Counted from the stretch's first letter, positions 1 through 12,114 are shown. The stretch: DNA of 64,000 nt from Micrasema longulum (GCA_022494885.1 JAGVSM010002966.1:62001-126000); one strand, 5' to 3'. Numbers and translations: made by a program. The notes: generated by a model from the sequence alone, not told the origin.

Positions 1-185
1 TTTGACACTAACTCGAAATGACAAGGAGAAAAGAACTGACAAATTATATTTGAACAAAATGTTGAGGAATACAGAATATTTCAATATTTTACTAACGTCG
101 TGGATTTTTGTAAAAATTTTCATGAAAAAGTAATTAACAGAGATCAAAAAGGAATGACGAAGAAATTAAATTATTATTGAATCAG

Positions 186-360
186 GTTGTGGCCCGTGTC
201 TAGTGTTGTAGACTCGTGGATCAGAGGTTCAAGGTTCGAACCCCACTCTACCTCAACTTGAGTTCCATTTTTGAAAAGTGAGTTATTTACAACTCGTGAA
301 AATAGCCAGCGAAATTGAAATATTTGGGTGAATTATAAGAACGCCAATGTTTATTTTTTC
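186..360 (+). repeat. tRNA-derived SINE, family 1
   Basis: The tRNA-like head carries a pol III B-box match (GGTTCGAACCCC at 233-244) and is followed by the family body: an AACTTGAGTTCC block, then GAGTTATTTACAACTCG, then an AT-rich 3' part with TATAAGAACGC. The same order of blocks recurs at 1100-1313, 30820-31003, 33488-33680 and 54660-54800, and in a divergent copy at 22055-22215. Each copy differs, so these are old insertions. The head is too degenerate to be a working tRNA gene. Confidence 0.8.
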
Positions 361-785
361 CTTAAAAAAATATATTGACTCAGGCATTTTGAAGTCATTA
401 TTATGAAGTTTTATGTAAAATACGATTGTTATTAATATTACAAAACTTAAATAGATAAGTACTCAAGAATCTAATAAATGTCGAACCTCTATAATTTTAC
501 CATGCCGTTTATATCTATTAAGATAATATGTGTGAAATATGTTATTCTCCGTCGAGTATTACGCGACTGGTTTCCTTATTTGGAAATTCTTGTAATAATA
601 AACAGAGATGAATTTTTTTTAAATATCGCCCTTTTAGCAGCTATAACCTATGACAAATAAAAAAAACATAATTTCAGGACTGAAACAAATTTTTAAAAAA
701 ATGAATACGAAGAACCAATAAAGGTAGTTTAAAATGAGGCAGAAGCACGGCGGATGCTAAAGTTGCCGTTACTTGAATAATTACA
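361..785. other. AT-rich gene-free stretch
   Basis: I see no gene or clear repeat here. The 60-codon ORF at 478-660 has no recognisable motif and lies in AT-rich sequence where ORFs of this size are expected by chance. Confidence 0.5.
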
Positions 786-881
786 TCATCTTTTGATGGC
801 GGTAATTAGCTCATTACAGTATTTGACCTAGCCGAAGCTTTTGATACTGCATCTCACGTAATATTTTATGTAATTCATTAA
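786..881 (+). pseudogene. LINE reverse-transcriptase trace (AFDT motif)
   Basis: One frame from 819 reads VFDLAEAFDTASHV. This matches the RT block usually written DLSKAFDTVNH, found in many non-LTR retrotransposons. The frame closes with a stop at about 879-881. The neighbouring sequence gives no further RT blocks, so this is a small decayed fragment. I cannot assign a clade. Confidence 0.6.
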
Positions 882-1099
882 TATATGTTTAGTATTATAA
901 GAATTTCTAAATAAACAAACCAGCCGCGTGATAACCGATGGAAAAAACACTTTTTCAGGCATATCATCATAATCTAAACGACATGGTAAAATTATAGTAG
1001 ATTGACATTTGTTAGATTCGTTGGTACTAATTTATATTTGATAATATTCGTTTTTTTTTTTTTTTTTTAAATCCATAGTTATTAATTTTAGTAAAAATA

Positions 1100-1313
1100 T
1101 TGATAAAAACGCCTCGGTTAATAAACTTTAAAAAAAGTATATTAGCGTTTTTATAATTTACCCAAATGTTTTGATTTTGGTGAGAATTTTTTAACGAGTT
1201 GTAAATAATCCGCTATTGGATAATAGAAACCAAGTTGAGGTAGACCGGGATTCAAATCTCGGACCTCTGATCCATGAGTTCGCAACACTTGCCACGGGAC
1301 CACAACCCGATCA
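1100..1313 (-). repeat. tRNA-derived SINE, family 1
   Basis: This is a reverse-strand copy of the family at 186-360. The + strand ends with ACGGGACCACAACCCGAT, the complement of the SINE start. The reversed B box lies near 1248-1260, and AACGAGTTGTAAATAA is the family body. Two copies in opposite orientation thus lie about 0.9 kb apart and could form a long stem in RNA. A run of about 18 T lies just outside, near 1051-1068. Confidence 0.78.
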
Positions 1314-3569
1314 AAATAATAAAGTAAAACTTAACAAAAGAGATTTTAATTATAATTTTATCAAAATCATTATTTAAATTTAACGAGTACTCTTAGGTAA
1401 AAATTCTATAAAAAGAAATCCTCTGAAGATTAATATGGTGTACGAATTATTACGTTTGCCAGGCATTAACCAAGTAAATAATTGTAAAACAAATATCGAT
1501 CCACCTAATTGTATTTTATCATACCGTGTAGATTTTTGACGTGGAGTGAAATGGGCCAATCATGTGATATCACGCAATGGTTTGCACGTGCACAACGGTC
1601 CAGTCTCCGTGAATGTACGATAGTCCTGTTTTGAAATTGTAAGGTTTTCATTATGGATATAAAAGCGTTAGGTATGTACTGTTTCCCAGAATAATGTTAA
1701 TATTGAATATCTACAAAGTAATAAATACATGTTTTATAAAATACTATATAACTGAAATCTCACAACAACAACTAAATGGTGTAAAATATTAATAAAAGTG
1801 GTGTAAGTTAAAAACTAGCATTTTGATGGCTTTGTAATGTTTTTGTTATAATTGCTAACTATTTACAATTAGAATATCTACAAAATTAAGACATAAAATA
1901 CTATAAGCAAGTCTCGCAGCTAACGCGGTCTAATTCTCGGTATGTACCTTCGCAAACTTAATCCTGGTAAAATGTAATTTAAGTTTTGCGAGTGTTGACA
2001 CACTGGCGTGCAAACAGGAGGCCAATTCACCCCTAGCCGCTTCGTTCTTCATCCTTCGCCCACAAATCCACCGAATTCTCACCCCTTAATTTAGCCCGAT
2101 CTCCCAGATCTTGCCCACCCGCACGGCATTTTCTACAATATTCCACCCCCATCCCCCTCTTGATACACTCGTACTATTCGATTTCACGATTTCACCCCCT
2201 GATTTCCATCCCAAGAATTTAGCACATTTGGGCCCGTATTGCAGTGAGACGGTAAAATGTTTACCGATGTATGTAAATATCAATTTAAATTTCGTATGAC
2301 AAATTTCGAATATTAAAAAAAAAATCTATATTTCGTCGATTACACAGTACCAACTGATACCGACTAAAAATTGGGTACAAATATTCTTATATCAGTTTGG
2401 TAAACCTGAGTTTAATATTCTGATAAAAATCGTTAAATCTCTCTCAAAAGTGATAGTCGTTTTACGATAAGGTAGTAAAAAATGTATTCATTTGTCGATT
2501 TGGTCTAATTGTGTTTCATTATATGGTTTATCTAAATAAAATAATTAAAAATCAAAAAAAATGGAAAATTTGCCATACATAATATGTGCGTGAATATATC
2601 AAATTAATTGTTAATCCGTTTGAAAAAATGTTTAACTTGAAAAGAAAAACATTTGTGTTTCATTACCAACTTCTACTATTCTGATACAAAAAAAATTACA
2701 ACAGTTTCATGAATTTTTCGTTGATACTAATTCTTATAACCGACAAAGGCAAATGCAAATGCAAATGCAAATACAAATTCAAATTTCGCAATTTTTTATA
2801 GAAAATTTAACGTAATGTATCCACAAATATCGTTAAATCTTTTGCCGTCCCTTTGTAATCGAGAGTGAAGATTTTCCCGCATATTTCCATGTCTCTGGAC
2901 GATTATTCAATCTGTGATTACAGTTCAGGGCGTGGTCATCGCTTCATACGATAAATAATTCTAGCATTAATTCATAAATAAAATTCGTTTCTATATATAA
3001 CAACTTTATGTACCCTAATCAAAACATGAATTTAATATGCCACATGCCGATATTTAAAATAATTAGATATATTACACAAGATTTTGTGAATGAATTTATT
3101 ATTAAACTGATAACCAAAAATAAAAAATCAGTTCCATATAATAATTTTATCACATTATTTCATAAAACCATAAAAATTACTTCGTTCTTTTAAGTAAATA
3201 TCTTTTTTACTTCTGTTATTAAACAAAAATAGTATGACAATAATTTTTTGATGGCCAGAGAAAAGAGCATAACTTACTGTATTTTGGTTCATTTTGCGAT
3301 TTATATGAGAAAATGTTCCTTGAGTATGCCGGCTCTAATGATATAACAGTACACTTATACGATTACTTTAAACATAAATAAACAACTTTGTGTCTATTAA
3401 ACCATGTTTTTATTAAAATAAGTAGGCGCATTAGTGCCATATTTTTAGTGGCACAAATAGTACAAGATAGTCTCAGTAATAAAAGTAGACTCATTTATAT
3501 CATGCTATAAATAGTATAATTTAGCTCTGATAGTATAAGCAGACTCATGTCCATGAGAAAAGTTTTATA
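1314..3569. other. Gene-free stretch, mostly unique
   Basis: I see nothing coding. The stretch at about 1985-2260 is richer in C on the + strand (runs such as CACCCCCATCCCCCTC), and both strands happen to be open there for about 60 codons. No splice pattern or domain supports a gene. A short hexamer repeat is annotated separately. Confidence 0.5.
2742..2785. repeat. Short (AAATGC)n-type microsatellite
   Basis: Four to five tandem units of AAATGC, grading into AAATAC and AAATTC variants. It is too short for function to be inferred. Confidence 0.75.
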
Positions 3570-3574
3570 TTTGA

Positions 3575-3681
3575 AGCACTAACTTTGTGGTTATTTATTA
3601 TAATAAAATAAATGAAAGACAATTATATTTTGAATCACAATAATTTTTTTTACAGACCGGTTTTAGAGCTATCAAGCTTAT
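3575..3681 (-). repeat. Dispersed repeat H (hammerhead-like family)
   Basis: Read on the minus strand it contains AAAACCGGTCTG, then TTTATTTTATTATAAT and AACCACAAAGTTAGTGCTT. The same blocks occur in the same order at 35742-35845, 44565-44690, 44840-44965 and 52890-52985, and partly at 32065-32116. The better copies place a CTTGACGA-like and a TGAAAC element just before CCGG. This copy is eroded in that core. Confidence 0.55.
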
Positions 3682-3829
3682 ATATATTTATTTATTATTA
3701 TATTGCATACATAACATTATGCATTTATACAATGTTTCTTTGACTGTCTAACTAGGGCTATTTACCCCGTTCTAAGACAGTCAAGAAAATATATGAAAAA
3801 CCGTCATCAATACATAGAAAAAAAATTAC
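3682..3829 (-). repeat. LINE-like 3' end and hairpin
   Basis: TTTATTTATTATTATAT near 3686-3705 resembles the (AATAAA)n-type tails of LINEs in this window, read on the minus strand. A stem-loop follows: TTGACTGTCT near 3740 pairs with AGACAGTCAA near 3775. No coding part is left. Confidence 0.35.
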
Positions 3830-4135
3830 GTTAGTTGACATAGTGAAAGTATAGTAAAAACCATAATACATAGTAAAAATTAAGTCAAAGGCATACTAAA
3901 AAACTTATTAAAAAACCCAGTGTAATACGTAGTAAAAAATATATACATTGTCAAAAACACAGTTAAATACATTGTAAAAAAAATATGCGGGTGTGTAAAA
4001 AAACAAAAAAAACCATTGTAAAATACGCAGTAAAAAGGAAAAACATAGAAAAATATATAATTTGAAAAAATATTTAGATAAACATATAAATAGTAAAAAA
4101 ACAAAAAAAAACACGGTAGAAACAGAGGAAAAAGT
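3830..4135. repeat. Degenerate A-rich satellite
   Basis: A motif close to AATACATAGTAAAAA recurs about every 20-40 bp with many variants (TACGTAGTAAAAA, TACATTGTAAAAA, TACGCAGTAAAAA). This bias explains the long reverse-strand ORFs here, whose predicted protein is only F/Y/L-rich. It looks like a decayed tandem array rather than a gene. Confidence 0.6.
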
Positions 4136-5314
4136 AATGAGGGTCTCCTAAAATTCAACCAATAAAAAAATACAAATTCATAATTCCAATTCAAATAAGA
4201 GCCGGTGTTTCGTATCTAACAGCCACCATCAATCTTTCAGACTATCTGCGACTAATTTCACTGGGGAAAGTAGTCAGTGAGTTTTTAAGTTTGTGACTCT
4301 TACAACATATCCCTGATTCTGGCATTATACTAGAAGCTAAATAATTGGGTTCATAATTACGTTTTCTCGCCCATCAAAAAAAAAAAATATAATTTTACAA
4401 ATAATACAAAGTAGTTTTTGACTAATTATGTGGAATTGCTCCATCATGTGAAATGAACTATTTTTAAATCTGTGTCTATTTTTTGTTATTTTCATAAGAA
4501 GTCTCCGAACGTTATTTTTGGTGGAATTCCAAGCGCTTAAGGATCTCGGATGACGTATTATATCTACGGCGAAGGTTAAAACCGAAAGTCAAAGTAAGCG
4601 GTGGTAATATAACCTACATAGGCATCCCTCAAGGTGGGCGGGGGTGAAATGAAGGTCGTAAACTACGACAATAAAAGACTCGAGCATTATCTGACCGATA
4701 AGAGCTCTTCCAGTATTTAAAGGAACATAAATGCCGCGAAATGTTTTAGGTCTTCTTTATGGGTCCTCGATTCACTTATTGACGTTTATGGTGATTGAAT
4801 AAGACTTTCCTTTCAGAAATTTGTTGTTTTTTCTCATTTTAGACGCGTTAACGCGGTGATTAAAAACGTAAAATCAGATATTTATCTAATACTTACAAAT
4901 AAGCATTTACATAAGATTATAATGTATTATATAATGAAGTTTCAAAATTGTAATTTGTGTTCCCAATTTCAAATTTTTTGACACAGTTTTTTTTAAAATT
5001 AAAAATTCAACTTGTATATAGTTTTTGATGCAAAAACTAAGCACGAAAGTTAATTTTTTTTTTTACAATATAATTGGTATAAGACGATTATTATTTTACC
5101 AAAAACCTTTTTTTATGGTTAAAATTGATAATTCATATTCCAAATATTCTTTATTGTTATAAATACACAAAACTTGTATAAAATGATGGCTTGTGAAACG
5201 CATGTGACGATTTTTGGTAAAGCATTAAATAAAACTTTTGTGAAACATACTGTTTAATTAAAAGTTTTAAAAATATTTTTAGATTTTTCTTTATCTTTCA
5301 GTACATACTATTGA
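4136..5314. other. AT-rich stretch with one possible RT trace
   Basis: Mostly featureless. Near 4595-4650 one frame reads GGNITYIGIPQGG, which resembles the IPQG block of LINE reverse transcriptases, but it is short and isolated. Nothing else is recognisable. Confidence 0.4.
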
Positions 5315-5700
5315 TTTTCAATTCACGGGCCTATTGCCAAATGGCAATTCCTTCCAACCAACTGATAAAATAAAAGTTTCATTTTTGTAATTCAAGTCGC
5401 AAAACATATTCAATAGAAAATAAAAAGCTGAAGATATACAAAAATAGAAATAATTGTATATGAATATAAATAACCTTAAATCAATGTTTTTTTTCAATGG
5501 GAACAATGAAATAAAGAGGATAGAGGAAAGAAGGAGAGGTTAAAATAGAGAAAGGAGACGTTTTTTTAAAAGTGATTTAAACAGATAGTAACATTTCTGA
5601 TAGTGAATGGGAGATGATTCCACAGTCGAGCCGCGTAGACACTATATGAGTTAAAGAAAAAAGAAAAATTGTGGATGAGTATTAAGATGGATTTTATATA
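5315..5700 (-). pseudogene. LINE A 3' end (C-terminal tail plus 3' UTR)
   Basis: On the minus strand this begins in the C-terminal region that in the 11.7-kb copy encodes the ATRLWNHLLP motif. It then runs through a shared 3' UTR (CTATTGAATATGTTTTG, then TTGGTTGGAAGGAATTGCC and GGCAATAGGCC). The same series is found at 9080-9490 (minus), 11693-12113 (plus) and 12568-12730 (plus). All reading frames are broken and the 5' part is missing, as is usual for incomplete reverse transcription. Confidence 0.7.
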
Positions 5701-5704
5701 AACT

Positions 5705-5880
5705 AAAGACAGGCGCCTTAGTAGAGTAATTGGTTAGGAATCTCAACTGTAAAACTGGGGTCGCGGGTTCGACTCCCGTCGGTTGCAAGAAAAAAAGGTA
5801 CAAAAAATATTTTTTCTCAATGATTTTTCTAGGTATTGGGGGGTATTTTTTATAACATCCTTCCCTAAGGCAGGATAACA
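5705..5880 (+). repeat. tRNA-derived SINE, family 3
   Basis: The head has a B box, GGGTTCGACTCCCG (near 5764-5777), and an A-box-like TTAGTAGAGTAATTGG. It is followed by GGTTGCAAGAAAAAA and a tail with AATATTTTTTCTCA and TTTTTTATAACATCCTTCC. The tail matches the copy at 35400-35600. The acceptor ends would not pair, so this is not a tRNA gene. Confidence 0.7.
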
Positions 5881-6380
5881 TTGTAATGACGTGTTGTGGA
5901 GTTGATGTGTTGGGGAGGTGTCTGGCGCGGACCATTTAAATGGATTTTATATGGTCGGAATTACATTGTTCTTGTGTGGTGTGTCATGGCGCGCCACGAT
6001 ACCCAGGATCCAACGATTTTTATTCTGCGTCAGAATGATGGAGAGGGGTTATGGCTCCTCACAACACACAATAACAATACATTTCTAAAGACGTATCCGT
6101 AACACATTGAGTCACTGTTTCCATCTACGCAAGCACGTTAAGAGAGCTAAGCAAAAACGATAAATGATCAATAAAAACGACAAAACAGCCCTCATCACAC
6201 CATACCGTTTCTCAACGCGACTCAACAATGTAATTCTACTTCAACTCGCCATCACAACACACCACACCTCATCACACAATATTATGGGGTAATCCTACAT
6301 TTGTTATCTCTTGTCTACATGTTGAAAAGCCTTTAGGTTTAGCCAATTATTTTTGAAAAAACATGTAAAATCATAAAATT
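5881..6380. other. Gene-free stretch with GT/CA-rich segments
   Basis: GTGTGGTGTGTCATGGCG near 5970-5990 and CACAACACACCACACC near 6250-6270 are roughly complementary, and GT-rich sequence lies near 5890. I cannot define element ends or target duplications, so I call no element. Confidence 0.4.
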
Positions 6381-6510
6381 CATCATCACAATTCCCTTAT
6401 TTGTACCCAATGGTGCACAAGGTACTAAATTGGTACTAAAATTTCAATGTTTATTGATCATTATTGTTACATAAAAGGTAAGACGATACTTGAAAGCACC
6501 CCATCCACTT
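6381..6510 (-). repeat. SINE family 2, 3' fragment
   Basis: The blocks CATCATCACAATTCCC, GTACCCAATGGTGCACAAGG and GTTACATAAAAGGTAAGACGAT are the reversed 3' half of SINE family 2 (compare 41895-42148). The tRNA head is absent. Confidence 0.65.
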
Positions 6511-9079
6511 ATCCAGATCTGTTTTTTGAAGCATTAATGAACGATTGATTACATTTATATTTTTTATTGATATTCATTGTTTACACACTGGTTACGCGTG
6601 AATGTTTACTGCCATTTATATGTTTTGGTTGTCGGCTTTTCCTTGAGAAGTAGGAACCTGAGCAGCCTGGCGGTACCTACCGCATTGCAACAGTTCACAA
6701 ATTCCATTTTCAAAATAAACTGACAGATGTATTTTTTCCTAAAACAAATGATGTCTTTCTGTGATCCGCACTATAAACTAACAATAACAAATAATATTCG
6801 TACAGCTATCTTGCTATTGGAAGTTACCGCTTAAGTGTCAGCATTAATATCACCACCGCAACCAATATTTAATCCTGATACGCCAATCAGAATAAGAAAG
6901 AACTTGACATCCGCATCGTTCCCGCATTAATATCTGGTGGAGCAAGGGGGAACACTTCAACACAGGCGAGTCGATTTCCATTGCATATTAAATGGCAGAA
7001 AACGTTCTTAGTAACGTGTGTGTTGGCTGACCTTGTTGGACCATCTTGGATCTGTTCATGCGCTCTCTAAGCCATCGAGGAATTAACTTCTGCGCCTCTC
7101 TCTCGCGTCATCAAATAGTTGATCCTTCGTCCCGGATTTCGAATTTAATTACCAACCGTCCTTCGATAAGTTAATATTTATAACCAATATTTAATTCCAC
7201 AAATCGTGGTTTACATTTTTTTGTTCTTTCTTATTAAAACCGCTGAGACATATACTGAAATACTGTAGGTATTGTCATAAATCATTTAACCGCATATTAT
7301 TATTATCTTTGAATATTGTGCTTAAAATAATATTTGTCTAAAATATTGTTAAAATAATTAATTATATTTCATTTAACAAAAATAAATAAATCTCCCGCTG
7401 CTGTTGACATTTGCATTTTTTGTTTTTTTTTGTATACCCGCATTGCTTTGAATTTTGAATTATTTTTAAAGCTATAAAAAATATTTGTATAGAACTCTAT
7501 TTTGTATACGGTACCTACCTTTACAATAAAGAGGAAACAAATTCATAATTCGAATTAAATGAACTATTTACTTACCTATTTATGGAATAATGTCTTATAT
7601 AATTGTTCTGTATTTAAAAAATATTATTTCTTCAGCAATTGAATAATTCAAATACATATTTCTTCAAACGCATTTAAAATAAAATTTCATAATAGCTAAT
7701 AGAATTAAATTATTAACTGCTAAAAAAGAAATGATTTACTCACGAATAAATACTATATTTGAAAAATCCAAACGATTATCCGATGCTGATAATACTAGAT
7801 GTACTGAAGCATTTTTAGCCGAAATAGAATCCATTGATGATTTCAAAACACAGTTTATCTCTATTATAGACGAGTTAAACAATATTATATTAAATGTATC
7901 TCCACTCGATTATCTAAAGTGCTTCAAATATACATTTTATACTAACGTTTTTAATCTTAAATTATGGGAATTTCGGTAATTTTTGTTTGAGTTATCAAAA
8001 TATTTTTGAAAATTACTGCTAATAATGTAATTTTATAAGTTAAATATATTTTATGTAGTACAATAAGTACATTTAAAAAAAAACTTGATCGTATTATTTT
8101 GTATACCATACAAATGGCTATTGTTAAAGTTTTTGTTAATCAAATATAAGCTTAGTGCTTGGGCGGTGGTTGGGGCGGGTCTAAGGTCGACACTCCTACG
8201 CCTACAAGATTTATGTATGGAAGCCTACTATTTGTATTAGACATCACTAAGCAACCAGGGTAAAAATAAAGCGTGGAACTGCCTGGAATTTAGAGATAGA
8301 CACACAAAGCCTTAATGTGAAAAGAATAATCCCGATGTTGAGTATTCACTTATATATAAAAAAACGGTAGACTTTCCGAGAATGTGTTTTCAATGAAAAT
8401 GAAAACAATTTGACTAAAAGTTTTTATCCAAACCAAAACAATAAACAAGTTAGGAGACTCAATGGTTTATTCATCGTTATTTTTGGAATGCGTTTGCCCC
8501 ATGACCCATAATGTTTAATCTTTCAATCAAATTATATCAGAATATGTTTAACATATCCGAGTTTACTACTCCAAATACAAGCAGAGAGCAAAAAAATATT
8601 AATTGATAGAAATGCAATTAACATGGAAACTTTGGTTCTCTCTATTGCAGTCATAAGCAAAAAGGCAGCTTTTTGATAAAAGTCACTAAACGACTTAAAT
8701 ATGAAGTAATATAAATAACAATAAATGTTTTTACAATATTATTGATAAATAAAATAAATATTCTACAATCATTTTCCAACCATTTAACAAACAGCAAAAA
8801 AGTATTTTAGTATGAAAAACGATAGAATGTAAAGTTTTTTTATGCAAAACCACAATATCTAGAGATCCATAAGAAAAAAAAATGTGTAAATATGACACAT
8901 ACGTAAGAAACAATTGACCAACAGTGATTCTTTTAATTATGATAAACTACAGTTTTTTTTAAATTTGCATAAAGTTGATAAATAATAAAAAGTGTCATAT
9001 CTCAAAAAATGACTTCTGTAAATAACTGCATTTTTTAAAGATGGAATTATAATTCAAACTAACTACACTCAAATACATT
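6511..9079. other. Mostly unique non-coding stretch
   Basis: No transposon blocks are recognised. The part at 6830-7180 is less AT-rich than its surroundings and has homeodomain-type TTAATTA sites, so it could be regulatory, but this is only composition. One small ORF is listed separately. Confidence 0.4.
7731..7979 (+). CDS. Unrecognised small ORF, doubtful
   Basis: It encodes 82 residues starting MIYSRINTIFEKSKRL, and the first 60 are acidic and helix-like. The spacing of charged and hydrophobic residues vaguely recalls the N-terminal part of BEL/Pao-type Gag proteins, but there is no decisive motif and no LTR or protease nearby. Composition is more gene-like than in most short ORFs here. 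It may be a retroelement remnant or chance. Confidence 0.2.
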   Translation: MIYSRINTIFEKSKRLSDADNTRCTEAFLAEIESIDDFKTQFISIIDELNNIILNVSPLDYLKCFKYTFYTNVFNLKLWEFR

Positions 9080-9490
9080 TAAATTTAATATAAACTATTT
9101 ATTTTCATTTATTTATTTATCTTTTTGTTCATAATATAAAGTGTAAATTGGGGGGCTTATTGCTAAATGGAAATTTTTTCCGAAGAACCAATGAAATAAA
9201 AGTGCTATTTATAAACTGTTAACTTTCAAAACGGATTCAATAGGATATATTAATTAAAATAAAAAGAACAGTAGATGTTTTTTTCAGACGTGATTTAAAC
9301 AGAGAAACATCGTTGATAGTGGATGGGAGATGATTCCACAGTCGAGCTGCATGGACACCGCATGAGGTCTGAATAAAGAGGAATTGTGAATGGGTATTAA
9401 AAGGGTGCTTTAAGAGTAAGAACGAAGAGGTAAACCATAAACTGATAGGCGTTGGAATTTTTCACGGACGTATATAAGAACGTTTACACA
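9080..9490 (-). pseudogene. LINE A 3' end
   Basis: Minus-strand copy of LINE A. The + strand shows TTTATTTATTTATC (reversed 3' tail) near 9110, then the 3' UTR block GGCTTATTGCTAAATGG. The C-terminal region follows at 9280-9480, including GATTCCACAGTCGAGCTGC, the reverse of the segment encoding the RLWNHL motif in the 11.7-kb copy. Frames are broken. Confidence 0.7.
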
Positions 9491-10394
9491 TATACACATT
9501 TATTGTACGCATTTATTGTGTAAAAAAACGAATTAAATTAAAATTGTTTTCCTAAACAAGGGTTTTCCCAGTGAGTCGTCACTATAATTAATTATAATGT
9601 ATTTTTGTGAGTATTAAATAAATAACAATATTGAAAAAAAAAAAAAAATAATTCAGGATATTTGCTGATAAATGTGAAGGTCTTTGAATGAAATGAAAGT
9701 ATGACAAAATGTGAGATCACTGTGAATGATCACATATACTGAAATAGCTAGAAGAATTTGTGTATTTTGGAAGTGTTAACTAGGAATAGATTTACCTAAA
9801 GATATTAATATTATAAATATTGGGACCTTTTCTCCTGGATGATTTTAAAATGACACTCCGTATGACGGGAAAAAACAGTCAAAATTAGACAATTGCTGCA
9901 ACTAGCTTCTCGTCCGTTCAAAAAATAAGTTTAAAACATATAAAGATGTGTTTTTATTAGTTTTTTTCTATGTAACAAAATATATTGTATGAATCGGAAA
10001 CCTATTTTGTTAATTTTCAAAAGGCTATGCTACAAAATTCTTTTATACGTGGTGATGTAACATCAGGATAACACAAGCAACAGAGAAAATTTGAAGTTCA
10101 TACAATTGAAAAAGAAAACAACATAGAATCATACTGTAAAATAATTCATTTTCCATTATTTGTAATAATTATATATCATAGACCTGTTATAGCCAAGTAA
10201 ACAAAAAAAAATACGCTGGTCATAAAACTAGCGTGTACTCTCCTCAACTGCCAATAACTGATTGAATGAAATGTTTTTTTCCCTTTTGTTTTTGTCTCTT
10301 TCACACAAACACCAGCCACAGAACAACGTCTCTTTTGTATTTGTTATAAGTTCTCTTATTGTGCTCTTTCTTATGCAGTAAAACAGATTCGTTG
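9491..10394. other. AT-rich gene-free stretch
   Basis: No gene or classifiable repeat seen; an A-rich run lies near 9632-9648. Confidence 0.5.
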
Positions 10395-10800
10395 TGGTAA
10401 TGGTATCACTTCATCATCATCATCATTCGATCTCCACTTCCTGGTTGGAGCATATGGTATCCATAAAGAGCCTCTATGCATCTCTATCTCCTGCCAACTC
10501 CTTTGCGCCATTTTAAGCAGGTTCTCGTCCCGAAGTTCCAATATAAATTGCCGATAAACAGTCGGCAGTGGACGTCCAGGACGTCGAGAACCTAATGCCT
10601 TGTAAAATAGGCAAGCGTGGTTAAGGCTCTCAGGAGGCATCCGCAGTATATGGCTTAGCCAACCGTATCGCCTCCGCTTGACGACAGTTGTCACCGGAGT
10701 TTGCTGCGTCCATTCTCTTATTACTTCATTCCGCACAAAGCCGAACCACCCCACGGTATCACATTCATTCGTATAATTATTCTTTGCATCATAAAGATAA
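10395..10800 (-). pseudogene. LINE C C-terminal tail with (ATG)n 3' end
   Basis: An open frame on the minus strand (10826-10371) contains RRRYGWLSHILRMPPES, then GRPLPTVYRQF and a WQEIE block. These match the region after the RT domain in many LINEs (RRxxWLGHVLRMP, GRPxxT, then a D/E-W block). The coding part runs straight into GATCGAATGATGATGATG, a simple-repeat 3' end. The fragment is 5'-truncated. Related copies lie at 57746-58155 and 58835-59250, both minus. The (ATG)n end and the hairpin before it resemble SINE family 2. Confidence 0.8.
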
Positions 10801-11571
10801 ATATTTTTTGCATTTAAATCTTGCATATTTGTTCAAATTTTACTTTCCAAATCCTATGCGAAAATGTTCATTTGAAGATTACAGAAAATATAACGTCATC
10901 ACAAAATAAAATAAGAGAGATATATCAAGTCTTGTATCCCATGTTTTTAAACTTTTAGACTACTTTTAATTATTCATATTGTATATGTATATAAAATCAA
11001 TATATTGCTGCTCTTACTATTAATGTGTCATTATTTTTAAAGATGTTTTTTTTAAATTGACTTAAATTTATTGTTTGATATTTCCTTTAAAGTTTTTTCT
11101 CATCGTTTCTTTGAATCCCTTAAAATATGTATGTATATATTTGTTTTTTCTTTTTGAAAAGGGTTTTTTTTTTCATCTGAGCATATTTTTCACTCTTTAT
11201 TTTAATTTTTACCTTTTAATTACTTTTACAATTTTTTTTTTTTTTTATATAATTTCCATTTGTAAATACTAACTACAAACTTTTAATATTTTTTTTACTT
11301 TGATTTTAATTTTTAAACAACTTCCATTAATGTTTTATTTCCTTCTCTTTTTTGAACTTATTATTATTGTATTAAAAAATCGTTCACTGATAACCTAAGA
11401 CATAATTATAATAAAATATGGAAACTTCACTATTCCATTAGAGTTAAGTCTAACTGTATAAAAAATAAAACTATGTAACCGTACTGTATAATTCATGAAT
11501 AAAATAAAATAAAATAAAAAAAATCTCACGTAGACTCATGTTACGTCAGAGCCAGACAAAAGTTAAATACA
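10801..11571. other. T-rich gene-free stretch
   Basis: No gene seen. Long T runs occur at 11155-11260 and an (AAAAT)n-type stretch near 11496-11521; that stretch could be a retroelement tail but has no body attached. Confidence 0.5.
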
Positions 11572-11692
11572 TAATCATTATCATTCCCTTTCCGCACCCA
11601 ATCGGTACATCAGTTTCAGCGTATCTTAATATTTTTTGTTACATGAAGGTAAGATGATCAGTTTTACGCTTAAGGTACCAGTCCAGGTACTT
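11572..11692 (-). repeat. SINE family 2, 3' half
   Basis: Reversed 3' half of the family: CATTATCATTCCCTTTCCGC, GGTACATCAGTTTCAGCGTA, TTACATGAAGGTAAGATG and GGTACCAGTCCAGG. The head is missing. It abuts LINE A. Confidence 0.7.
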
Positions 11693-12113
11693 TTTCGGGA
11701 AAATTAGACAGCGGAGAGACTATCAGTCCCACTCACCTCTGTTCAATGTACTTTATAGTCCTAGCGCTCCTATATACCTCCGTGAAAAATTTCAGCGCTT
11801 ATCACTTCATGGTTTACCTCTTGGTTTAAATTCTCAGAGCACTCACTTAATATCCATCCACAATTCATCTTTCTTCTCTAACTCATATAGTATCCAAGCG
11901 ACTCGACTGTGGAATCATCTCCTACCTTCCACCAAAGATGTTACTACAGTATCTCTGTTTAAATCATGTCTAAAGATACATTTCTTTTCTCTTCCTTAAT
12001 CTCTCCTCCTTTTCTCTTTCAGCTTTTTTCCTTCTTAACAATGAGTAATAGTATTGACTTATGGCTATAAATATGCAAATAAAGTCATTTCTATTTCTGT
12101 TCTGCGATCCTAA
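11693..12113 (+). pseudogene. LINE A C-terminal region, upper part
   Basis: One frame on the + strand reads YSPSAPIYLREKFQRLSLHG and then, about 50 residues on, ATRLWNHLLPSTKDV and LFKSCLKIHFF. This is the usual end of CR1/Jockey-type LINE proteins (S-F..R-LWNxLP..., then FKxxLK). It is followed by the start of the 3' UTR, which stops at ATTTCTGT near 12107-12114 and resumes at 12568. It is the most readable LINE A copy in the window. Confidence 0.78.
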
Positions 12114-12114
12114 T

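Noticed and set aside
3880..4194. Overlapping reverse-strand ORFs of 104 and 68 codons
   Set aside because: They arise from the A-rich degenerate satellite; the predicted peptide is only F/Y/L-rich, with no domain.
4560..4660. RT fragment with an IPQG-like block
   Set aside because: A single 13-residue resemblance without flanking RT blocks is too little.
5881..6300. Inverted GT/CA-rich segments that might bound a MITE
   Set aside because: The similarity is low-complexity and I could not place ends or a target duplication.
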